A stretch of DNA of 39,441 nucleotides from Defluviitaleaceae bacterium. GTDB lineage: Bacteria > Bacillota > Clostridia > Lachnospirales > WQUN01. The stretch is taken from assembly GCA_009786685.1 (NCBI GenBank), contig WQRQ01000011.1, forward strand, positions 1 through 39,441. Reading direction: 5' to 3'. The notes beneath the pieces are model-generated. The model was not told the origin of the DNA. It did no database searches and worked only from the letters and a program-made list of their open reading frames with translations. The position numbers and the translations under genes were made by a program. Below, piece after piece: positions 32,517 to 39,441 of the stretch. Numbering within the stretch: the stretch's first letter is position 1; each line of letters begins with the position of its first letter.

Positions 32517-33017
32517 TCACAATCTTCCCCAAAAATTTAACTGTCTTAATCCAAATGATAATCCTGTACCCGGCTCGGCCAGGTCGGTAAAATATACACG
32601 GGTTTGTCCTATGTTTATTGCATGGTTTGTGGTATGCCCCACGATGTAAGAAAAATCCGTGACGCTACGGTTAAAGCCTTCCATGCGCATACCGCCGTCG
32701 GGCAAAAAAATCACGGCGTACTCCGTTGGCATTCCTGCGCCAAATTCTTCGAATTCTATTGCGGTAAAAATTAATCCACCATTGCTTATTTTAAAAAATT
32801 CCCGTACAAAGCCTTGGTTTACGGAATGGATATAATCAATAAAAAACTCCATGCCCTCGTAGGTGCGATACGTAAACAAATGCCCCGACCCCTGCGGGCG
32901 AGAGATAACAATGTGCGGGGTCTGATAAAACGCAGCAAATACCAACACAAGCAAAAAAATTAAGATAAAAACCAACCGGTGATAAATTATCACCGGTTGG
33001 TTTTTTTTATTTTTCAT
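32517..33017 (-). CDS. DUF1850 domain protein of the TAXI TRAP operon
   Basis: A 166-residue protein with one N-terminal membrane helix (about 13-30, LVFILIFLLVLVFAAFY) and a periplasm-side DUF1850 domain containing YIHSVNQGFVREFFKI and EFEEFGAGMP. DUF1850 proteins are found only beside TAXI-type TRAP systems and their role is unknown. Its ATG overlaps the binding protein stop by one base (TAATG). The first 15 codons contain a perfect 39-bp palindrome followed by T-rich DNA, which looks like an internal terminator. Confidence 0.88.
   Translation of the reverse strand: MKNKKNQPVIIYHRLVFILIFLLVLVFAAFYQTPHIVISRPQGSGHLFTYRTYEGMEFFIDYIHSVNQGFVREFFKISNGGLIFTAIEFEEFGAGMPTEYAVIFLPDGGMRMEGFNRSVTDFSYIVGHTTNHAINIGQTRVYFTDLAEPGTGLSFGLRQLNFWGRL
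32967..33005 (-). terminator. Perfect 39-bp palindrome with T-tract at the start of the DUF1850 gene
   Basis: Two 19-bp arms around one base, containing ACCAACCGGTGATAA and its complement. In the minus-strand transcript the stem is followed by UUUUUAUCUUAAUUUUUUU, an intrinsic-terminator pattern 12 bases after the start codon. It encodes NQPVIIYHRLV. The core GATAATTTATC matches the palindromes at 13984 and 25121. Confidence 0.75.
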
Positions 33018-33973
33018 TAATTCAAGGCAACTCCGCGGGATTCAAAAAATCTACGCGCTCCGGGGTGGAAATCCACGCTTATGGATTGTACCGCGTTGTG
33101 CATGTTAATATACGCACCACGTGCATGGCCTTCGGTTACTTCCGGGGCGTTTTCTATGAGGGCGCGCACCATTTCGTAGGCTGCGTCATCGGAGACTTCG
33201 TCCAAGGAGGCGATTAGCGTGGCTTGCACGGCAACCGTTTGTATCGGCGTCGTCACCCATGTGTAATCCGCACTCGTTACCATAATCGGCACATAAAATG
33301 CATATTCTGCCAAAAGCGTGTCTACAGCCGCCTGCGAAATAGGAATCAATCGCAAGTCGCGGTTACGAGCCAGCTCGTAAACAGCCGTATTAGGCGTGGC
33401 CGAAGTAGCAAAAAACGCGTCTAGGTTAAAATCCTGCATGGCCGAAGCGGAATCCGCAAAGCCCAAATGGAAGGCATTAAAATCGTCGACGGTCATTCCG
33501 TAAGCCCAAAGCACCTGTCCCGCATTAGCAGAAACACCCGACCCCGGCCCTCCAACAGAAACACGGCGACCCGCAAGGTCATTTACACTGTAGATTCCGC
33601 TGTCGGCATGTACGATAAGGTGTACCGTCTCGGGATAAAGCGACATAAGCGTACCCATGTTGCGCACAGGAGCTTGGTCACCCCAAATGCTCGTGCCCGT
33701 AAATGCATAGTACATAACATCGTTTTGCACAATGGCTATCTGCGCGTCGCCTAAGCCAATTTGCCTAACATTATCCGCACTAGCACCGGAAGATGTGATT
33801 GTCACATTAATGTTCTCTGTGTGGTTGTTGATAACGGAGGCCATAGCCCCACCAAGTGGGTAGTACGTACCCGCCACTGTACCCGTAGCCATGGTAAAGC
33901 GCACCTCGTCGGCATCTCCGCAGGCCGCAAACAACAACAAAGCTACAGGAAGCATAAGTAATAAACGCTTCAT
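33017..33973 (-). CDS. TAXI family TRAP transporter substrate-binding lipoprotein
   Basis: A 318-residue extracytoplasmic binding protein. The signal peptide ends in the lipobox LLLFAAC with Cys18. Then TMATGTVAGTYYPLGGAMASVIN, the TAXI hallmark, VTSSGASADNVRQIGLGDAQIAIVQNDVMYYA and RRVSVGGPGSGVSANAGQVL follow. It captures an organic acid (glutamate, 2-oxoacid or C4-dicarboxylate are possibilities) and delivers it to the fused permease. Start ATG follows AAAGGGG. As the first gene of the operon it should be made in excess over the membrane parts, in keeping with the hairpin just after it. Confidence 0.94.
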   Translation of the reverse strand: MKRLLLMLPVALLLFAACGDADEVRFTMATGTVAGTYYPLGGAMASVINNHTENINVTITSSGASADNVRQIGLGDAQIAIVQNDVMYYAFTGTSIWGDQAPVRNMGTLMSLYPETVHLIVHADSGIYSVNDLAGRRVSVGGPGSGVSANAGQVLWAYGMTVDDFNAFHLGFADSASAMQDFNLDAFFATSATPNTAVYELARNRDLRLIPISQAAVDTLLAEYAFYVPIMVTSADYTWVTTPIQTVAVQATLIASLDEVSDDAAYEMVRALIENAPEVTEGHARGAYINMHNAVQSISVDFHPGARRFFESRGVALN

Positions 33974-34001
33974 TTTAAATATCCCCTTTCAGATTTTGGA
34001 T

Positions 34002-34048
34002 AACTATAGAAATTCTATTCTGATAGAATATTATAGTTTGTTGAGTTT
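34002..34048 (-). promoter_or_regulatory. Promoter and nested operator-like palindrome of the TAXI operon
   Basis: On the minus strand TTGACA is followed 17 bp later by TATTCT. The -10 region is covered by ATTCTAT-TCTG-ATAGAAT (34012-34029), which is itself nested inside AACTATA (34002-34008) and TATAGTT (34032-34038), all nearly centred on 34020. This is a strong candidate repressor site. A second TTGACA lies further upstream. Confidence 0.6.
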
Positions 34049-34136
34049 GTCAAATTCTTGGAAAATGTCAAAAAACAACTTGCGTACTCTCGGACATTTT
34101 ATTAGAATATGTCAAATGTATAATTGTATCTAATAA

Positions 34137-34156
34137 TAAATCGCCAAAGGCGTGTT
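34137..34156. repeat. 20-bp hairpin repeat upstream of pyruvate carboxylase
   Basis: TAAATCGCCAAAGGCGTGTT differs by one base from 16136-16155. It contains the hairpin CGCC-AAA-GGCG and ends 16 bases before the pyruvate carboxylase ATG; the GGGG ribosome site follows it directly. Confidence 0.75.
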
Positions 34157-34172
34157 AGGGGTTTTGATATTT

Positions 34173-37100
34173 ATGAAAAACAAAAAAATCCGTAAGGTTT
34201 TATGTGCAAACCGTGGTGAAATAGCTATCCGTGTGTTCCGTGCGAGCAAGGATTTGGGTCTTAACACGGTGGCTGTTTACGCTAAGGAAGACCAGTACAA
34301 TTTATTCCGCACAAAGGCGGACGCTTCTTATTTAGTGGGCGAAAACCGCACACCGCTTGGCGCGTACCTCGATATCGACTCGATTATCCGCTTGGCCAAG
34401 GCCAAAAACGTGGACGCCATTCACCCGGGCTACGGCTTTTTATCCGAAAACGCAAATTTTGCGCGTGCCTGCGAAGAAAACGGAATCATCTTTATAGGCC
34501 CGCCTTCGGATGTGCTTACAAAAATGGGAGACAAGCTAAACGCGAAGGAAATCGCAAAAGGCTGCAACGTCCCCACCATTCCGGGTACAGAAACCCCACT
34601 CGCAGGCGTAGAAGAAGCAATTAAGCTCGCCAACGAATACGGCTATCCCATCATCCTAAAAGCGGCGGCAGGCGGCGGCGGAAAGGGAATGCGCAAAGTA
34701 ACAAATGACGAAGAACTTAAAACAGTATTCCCTCTGGTACAAAGCGAGGCGTTAAAATCCTTCGGCAGCGGCGACATTTTTATGGAGAAGTTTCTTGTAG
34801 AGCCTAAGCATATCGAAATACAAATTCTTGCGGACAAACACGGCAACATCGTGCATTTATACGAGCGCGACTGCTCCCTGCAACGCCGCTACCAAAAAGT
34901 AATAGAAATCGCACCATCCGTATCCGTTGACAAAGGTGTGCTGCAAAAAATCTACGACGACGCAGTAAAAATCGCAAAAGCAGTAAACTATGTAAGCGCG
35001 GGCACGGTGGAATTCCTCGTAGACAACACAGGCCGCCACTATTTTATCGAGATGAACCCACGCATTCAGGTAGAGCATACAATCACCGAGTTTATCACGG
35101 GCGTAGACATCGTACAGGCACAAATACTCATTGCCGACGGCCACGCACTCCCCGACCCCATGATTGACATTCCTAATCAAGAATCCATCCGCGTAAACGG
35201 CATAGCCATCCAAAGCCGCGTTACCACAGAAGACCCGGGCAACAATTTCTCGCCCGATATCGGAAAAATCACCGTATACCGCTCCAGCGGCGGCCACGGC
35301 GTACGCCTCGACGCGGGCAACTGCTATTCCGGCGCGGAAATCCTTCCCTACTACGACAGCCTTCTCGTAAAGGTATGTGCCTTCGGACGGTCGTTTGACG
35401 CGGCAATCCGCCGCTCCCGCCGCGCCCTTAGCGAAATGCGAATCCAAGGCGTAAAAACCAACATCCAATTTCTAAATAACATCCTCGACCACCCCAAATT
35501 CATAGCGGGCGAGTGCAACACCACATTCATAGACGACACCCCGTCGCTCTACGAACTCCCCGAGTCCCGCGACCGCGACACAAAAATTCTTTCCTATATA
35601 AGCGAGCTTGCCGTCAACGGAAAGCACCCCGACATCACCGCAACAGACCCCGCACCCGTGCCAAAATTTAACGACGACGAAGACGGCTTCACCATAAGAG
35701 ACGGCCTAAAGCAGCTCCTCGACACAAAAGGCCCCGACGCCGTAAAAAAATTCTGCTTGGAAAGTAAAAAACTTTTACTTTCCGACACCACACTTCGTGA
35801 CGGACACCAAAGCCTTCTCGCGACCAGAGTGCGTACCAAGGACATGGCCGCCATCGCAGAATACATGGCATACGCCATGCCCGACGCCTTCGCGCTGGAA
35901 ATGTGGGGCGGTGCGACCTTCGACGTAGCCTATCGCTTCCTTAACGAATCCCCATGGGAACGCCTTCGCATTCTGCGCGAAAAAATCCCAAACATTCCTT
36001 TCCAAATGCTGCTGCGCGGCGCAAACGCCGTAGGCTACACAAGCTACCCCGACAACGTAATCCGCGAATTTATTAAACAAGCCGCCGACGCAGGCATAGA
36101 CGTTTTCCGCGTATTTGACTCCCTAAACTGGATGCCAAACATGGAGCTGTCTATCGAAGAGGTAATCAAAAACAATAAAATCTGCGAAGGCTATATCTGC
36201 TACACAGGCGACATTTCCGACCCAAAACGCGACAAATACAATCTTAACTACTACGTCAACATGGCCAAAGAACTTGAAAAACGCGGCGTTCATATCCTCG
36301 GAATCAAGGACATGAGCGGCCTGCTAAAGCCCTACGCCGCCGAAAAACTTGTATCCACCCTTAAAAACGAAATCGGCTTACCCATCCATCTACACACCCA
36401 CGACACCAGCGGCAACGGCGTAGCCACCCTTTTAAAAGCCGCCGAAGCGGGCGTAGACATCGTGGATGTAGCCATCTCATCCATGTCCTCGCTAACCAGC
36501 CAGCCCTCCATGAACTCCATCGTAACCGCCCTCGAAGGCCACCCCCGCGACACAGGCATGGACGACCAAAAGCTAATCCCCATAGCCGAATACTGGGAAC
36601 AAGCCCGTAAATTCTACACCCCCTTCGAAGAAGGCCTAACCGCGCCCACCACAGACATCTACCGCTACGAAATGCCGGGCGGCCAATACACAAACCTTCG
36701 CGCCCAGGTAGAAAGCGTAAGTCTCGGTGACAACTGGAAGGAAGTAAAAGAAAACTACAAAAACGTAAACGACATGCTTGGCGACATAGTAAAAGTTACC
36801 CCATCCAGCAAAATGGTAGGTGACTTTGCCATATTTATGACACAAAACCATCTCACCCCGGAAAACATCGTCAAAAAGGCTAAAAACCTAGCCTTCCCCG
36901 ACTCTGTAGTCAGCTACTTCTCGGGAATGATGGGGCAACCCCAAGGCGGCTTCCCAAAAGAGCTGCAAGAAATCGTCCTAAAAGGCAAAACCCCCATAAC
37001 CTGCCGCCCCGGCGAGCATCTCGAACCCATCAGCTTTGACGACCTAAAAGATAAAATGTTCTCCTTCTGCCCCGACCCCACGGCACAAGACCTGGTATCC

Positions 37101-37619
37101 TTCGCCCTCTACCCCAAAGTCCTCAAGGATTTCTACAAACACCGCTCAGAAAACTCCGACCTCTCCATCCTCGACACTCCCGTATTCTTTGGCGGCCTGC
37201 GCCCCGGCGAAACCACCGAAGTAGAAATCGAAGAAGGCAAAACCCTTCTCATCCGCCTTGTACTGATAGGCGACCCCGACGAAGACAACATGCGCCGCGT
37301 CGTTTTTGAGCTTAACGGCAGCCGCCGAGAAGTCTCCGTCCTCGACAAAACCGAAGCAAAAGGCGGCACAAAAACACCGCCCGTACAAACCGCCGACCCG
37401 TCCAACCCCAAAGACATAGGCGCGACCCTACCGGGCATGGTAAGTAAAATAATGGTATCCCAAGGCTCCTCCGTAAAAGAAAACGACGTAGTAGCCGTAA
37501 TAGAAGCCATGAAAATGGAAACAACAATAGTAGCAAAATGCGCCGGAACAATATCCGGCATATATGTAACCGAAAACCAACCTGTAAAAGCAGGAGAATT
37601 GATGATGACAATTGAGTAA
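34173..37619 (+). CDS. pycA: Pyruvate carboxylase
   Basis: About 1148 residues from ATG 34173, where the biotin carboxylase signature begins (VLCANRGEIAIRVFRASKDLG). Domains in order: biotin carboxylase (1-450, with the ATP loop AAGGGGKGMRKV and catalytic QVEHTITE), carboxyltransferase (530-810, LSDTTLRDGHQSLLATRVRT and metal-binding HLHTHDTSGNG), the central regulatory stretch, and the biotinyl domain with biotin-Lys1114 in EAMKMETTI. The chain is complete and collinear with the single-chain enzyme. It makes oxaloacetate from pyruvate and bicarbonate. It is divergent from the TRAP operon. The first 300 bases use T/G-ending codons, the rest C/A-ending ones. Confidence 0.97.
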   Translation: MKNKKIRKVLCANRGEIAIRVFRASKDLGLNTVAVYAKEDQYNLFRTKADASYLVGENRTPLGAYLDIDSIIRLAKAKNVDAIHPGYGFLSENANFARACEENGIIFIGPPSDVLTKMGDKLNAKEIAKGCNVPTIPGTETPLAGVEEAIKLANEYGYPIILKAAAGGGGKGMRKVTNDEELKTVFPLVQSEALKSFGSGDIFMEKFLVEPKHIEIQILADKHGNIVHLYERDCSLQRRYQKVIEIAPSVSVDKGVLQKIYDDAVKIAKAVNYVSAGTVEFLVDNTGRHYFIEMNPRIQVEHTITEFITGVDIVQAQILIADGHALPDPMIDIPNQESIRVNGIAIQSRVTTEDPGNNFSPDIGKITVYRSSGGHGVRLDAGNCYSGAEILPYYDSLLVKVCAFGRSFDAAIRRSRRALSEMRIQGVKTNIQFLNNILDHPKFIAGECNTTFIDDTPSLYELPESRDRDTKILSYISELAVNGKHPDITATDPAPVPKFNDDEDGFTIRDGLKQLLDTKGPDAVKKFCLESKKLLLSDTTLRDGHQSLLATRVRTKDMAAIAEYMAYAMPDAFALEMWGGATFDVAYRFLNESPWERLRILREKIPNIPFQMLLRGANAVGYTSYPDNVIREFIKQAADAGIDVFRVFDSLNWMPNMELSIEEVIKNNKICEGYICYTGDISDPKRDKYNLNYYVNMAKELEKRGVHILGIKDMSGLLKPYAAEKLVSTLKNEIGLPIHLHTHDTSGNGVATLLKAAEAGVDIVDVAISSMSSLTSQPSMNSIVTALEGHPRDTGMDDQKLIPIAEYWEQARKFYTPFEEGLTAPTTDIYRYEMPGGQYTNLRAQVESVSLGDNWKEVKENYKNVNDMLGDIVKVTPSSKMVGDFAIFMTQNHLTPENIVKKAKNLAFPDSVVSYFSGMMGQPQGGFPKELQEIVLKGKTPITCRPGEHLEPISFDDLKDKMFSFCPDPTAQDLVSFALYPKVLKDFYKHRSENSDLSILDTPVFFGGLRPGETTEVEIEEGKTLLIRLVLIGDPDEDNMRRVVFELNGSRREVSVLDKTEAKGGTKTPPVQTADPSNPKDIGATLPGMVSKIMVSQGSSVKENDVVAVIEAMKMETTIVAKCAGTISGIYVTENQPVKAGELMMTIE

Positions 37620-37629
37620 AGGCAAAACC

Positions 37630-37761
37630 TTGGGGCTTTGCCCCAAACCCTCTCGCACGCTTCGCGTGCTGGCCGGGCGGCCTGCCGCTTACGCAGCACC
37701 GGCTTCGCCGGACGTGCCCCACAAGCCTTTAAAAAGGCTTGACCCAAACTTTGGCTTTGGG
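37630..37761. repeat. Cluster of mini-hairpins between pyruvate carboxylase and tmcAL
   Basis: Five stem-loops in 130 bases: TTGGGGC-TTT-GCCCCAA (37630-37646), GCACGC-TTC-GCGTGC (37655-37669), CCGGC-TTC-GCCGG (37699-37711), AAGCCTTT-AA-AAAGGCTT (37723-37740) and CCCAAA...TTTGGG (37743-37761). The first could terminate pyruvate carboxylase transcription, though it lacks a good T-run. The last ends eight bases before the tmcAL ATG, which therefore has no obvious ribosome site. Confidence 0.85.
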
Positions 37762-37769
37762 CGATATTA

Positions 37770-39056
37770 ATGGACTGCGTTGGGACTATTGTGGAGTTTA
37801 ACCCCCTTCATAATGGACATGTTGAGCATTTACATTTAACACGCGCACTTGCTAAGAAAGAGAAGATTATCGCTGTTACCAGTGGTAATTTTGTGCAACG
37901 TGGTGAGCCTGCGCTTTGTGATAAGTGGCTGCGGACTAGGATGGCTTTGCTTGCCGGGGTTGATATTGTGATTGAGATTCCTGTGCCTTATGTAATTTCG
38001 GGTGCGGATTATTTTGCGCGGGCTGGCGTGGGGATTTTAGCGGCTACGGGTGTTGTTGGCGCGTTGAGCTTTGGCAGCGAATGCGGGGATATCACGGCTA
38101 TACGCGAGGCGGGGCGTGTTCTTGCGGAAGAGCCGCCTGCTTACAAAAATGTTCTGCGTACACGGTTGGACAGTGGTGCGTCGTTTGCGGCGGCACGCGG
38201 TGCGGCATTGGAAGCCACCCTAGCAACGCGTTTATCCTCCACCCCGGAAGGCCTGCTAACCAAGCCAAACAACGGCCTCGCAATGGAATACTGCAAAGCC
38301 CTTCACCTCCTTGAAAGGGCGAAATCAATGAAGAACGGTCTCGACGGAGGCGAAAATCGCGAATGCTTCACCGCGTTTTCGGCGACAGGCGAGGCCGATT
38401 CTGAATTATTTCGCTATAATCCGATGGAGGTTTTTACTACGCACCGCAAAAGCGGTGGGCCATCGGCCACAAAAATTCGCACATATGTCAAAGAATGTTC
38501 CCATACCGAGGATATACCCTCATACGTCGCGGAAATCCTATCCCAAGCCAAAAAGAACGGCCATATCGCCGTACTCGACGACTTTAGTGATATTTTCCGT
38601 TTTTTATTATACAGTCGGGATTTTGACCTCGGTGAAGGGCTGGAAAATCGGTTTAAAAATTTATGTGGGGAGTTTACACAAATTTCCGACCTACTTGCGG
38701 CGGTTAAAACAAAGCGTTACACGCATACACGTTTGCAGCGCGTTGTTATTCAAATGCTTTTGGATATTACATCCGATGATATGGATTTCTTCGAGGGTAA
38801 TGGGGGGGTGCAATATATCCGTGTGTTGGGATTTCGCAGTGAGAGCGCGGATTTGCTTGGCGCGATTGTTAAAAATGCGACGCTTCCTGTTATCACGCAT
38901 GGTGCGGCTATTGATTCCATTTTGAATGGCGAGCATGGCAACGCCGCCGCAAAAATGCTTGAGTGCGACCTGCGAGCGGGTGATATTTACCGCTGTGCCA
39001 CGCGTACAGTGGGCGGCCACCGTGCCGAGCGTGCCTTTCCTATTGTCAAAGTCTAA
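37770..39056 (+). CDS. tmcAL: tRNA(Met) cytidine acetate ligase TmcAL
   Basis: A 428-residue protein with the nucleotidyltransferase start VGTIVEFNPLHNGHVEHL (HNGH ATP-binding motif) and later SGNFVQRGEPALCDKWLRTRMAL, ISGADYFARAGVGIL and LSFGSECGD, all family-typical. It uses acetate and ATP to acetylate the wobble C34 of elongator tRNA(Met). Length matches the family (about 390-430). Codon use switches from T/G-ending to C/A-ending between about 38215 and 38390 and back again. Confidence 0.93.
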   Translation: MDCVGTIVEFNPLHNGHVEHLHLTRALAKKEKIIAVTSGNFVQRGEPALCDKWLRTRMALLAGVDIVIEIPVPYVISGADYFARAGVGILAATGVVGALSFGSECGDITAIREAGRVLAEEPPAYKNVLRTRLDSGASFAAARGAALEATLATRLSSTPEGLLTKPNNGLAMEYCKALHLLERAKSMKNGLDGGENRECFTAFSATGEADSELFRYNPMEVFTTHRKSGGPSATKIRTYVKECSHTEDIPSYVAEILSQAKKNGHIAVLDDFSDIFRFLLYSRDFDLGEGLENRFKNLCGEFTQISDLLAAVKTKRYTHTRLQRVVIQMLLDITSDDMDFFEGNGGVQYIRVLGFRSESADLLGAIVKNATLPVITHGAAIDSILNGEHGNAAAKMLECDLRAGDIYRCATRTVGGHRAERAFPIVKV

Positions 39057-39128
39057 AGATTTGTCACAAAATTGCCGATTAAAAAAATAGACAAAAAGGC
39101 GTTTCTCACGCCAAAGAGGAGGCAATGC

Positions 39129-39441
39129 ATGAATACCGGAATGATGGGCATAGGCCTAAGAATGTTTATTCCATCGCAAAATCCCTCACCGCAGCAGGTT
39201 GCGCAACAACAGGCGGCGCAGAGTAATTTTGCCAACTTGGACGGCGTGTTACGGGTATCTGCGCGCCATGAAGTTAACGGGCTGATAACCGATGGCGGAG
39301 CGCGGGGCGAATTAATGTCGGCAGAGCGCAGAGCCACGATTCAGCTAAGCGAAGAAGGTATGCGCCACCTTGAGATTTCTAAGGCGTTAAACGACGCGCT
39401 GATACAGATTCACCAATCGGGTACAGGCTCGGATAGCAGGG
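39129..39441 (+). CDS. Unknown protein, truncated by window end
   Basis: Starts at ATG 39129 with GAGGAGG six bases upstream; an ATG four bases earlier is too close to that site and soon hits a stop. The visible 104 residues (Gln-rich stretch SPQQVAQQQAAQSNF, then DGGARGELMSAERRATIQLSEEGMRHLEISKALN) show no signal peptide, membrane helix or family I recognise. The spacing from tmcAL (72 bp, with a short GGCGT-ACGCC hairpin) suggests a separate or weakly linked gene. Confidence 0.7.
   Translation, partial: MNTGMMGIGLRMFIPSQNPSPQQVAQQQAAQSNFANLDGVLRVSARHEVNGLITDGGARGELMSAERRATIQLSEEGMRHLEISKALNDALIQIHQSGTGSDSR

Overview
The window reads as one chromosomal segment of a low-to-mid GC Gram-positive anaerobe, most likely Bacillota/Clostridia. 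The support is strong GGAGG-type ribosome sites, many TTG/GTG starts, an LTA-synthase-type sulfatase, FtsEX next to an M23 hydrolase, a TAXI-type TRAP transporter and TmcAL. No lineage-specific marker or rRNA is present, so the taxonomy is inference.

Layout. (1) 1-16085, all minus strand, is a tightly packed array with many 4-base stop/start overlaps. Read in transcription order it holds an RsuA/RluB-type pseudouridine synthase, an OmpR-type response regulator and histidine kinase, an LTA-synthase-like enzyme, MurJ, a GNAT, a P-loop kinase interrupted by an in-frame TAA, an APH-family kinase, a glycosyltransferase, two tandem DUF4330 proteins, an O-antigen-ligase-family protein, an M32 carboxypeptidase, an RDD membrane protein, a flavodoxin-like protein, and UxuA with the start of a UxuB-like reductase. 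The middle of this array looks like a surface-polymer module under an adjacent two-component system; its end is hexuronate catabolism. (2) 16186-16704 is a nitroreductase. (3) About 16705-20820 is an AT-richer accessory island. It contains a perfect promoter plus a structured small RNA (possibly a decayed type I toxin-antitoxin locus), a serine recombinase whose only sensible start is ATT, a 25-bp inverted-repeat pair, PspC, a membrane-anchored unknown, PspA, and a 322-aa unknown. (4) Next to the island is a remnant of the mutS 3' end, then a minus-strand operon: REC, HPt, mnmG, a small unknown, rsmG. (5) On the plus strand follow a CdaR/PucR-type regulator, ftsE, ftsX, an M23 murein hydrolase and a type Ic aspartate aminotransferase. 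(6) On the minus strand is a TAXI TRAP transporter (binding protein, DUF1850, fused permease), divergent from (7) pyruvate carboxylase, tmcAL and a truncated unknown on the plus strand.

The most unusual signals are not extra genes. One is an in-frame insertion of GC-rich hairpin repeat DNA into the mnmG coding sequence. Another is a family of long palindromes around the core GATAATTTATC, two of them inside coding regions. A third is a mosaic of alternating keto-rich and amino-rich synonymous codon blocks that ignores gene boundaries and orientation. I saw no tRNA, rRNA, CRISPR array or complete insertion sequence.
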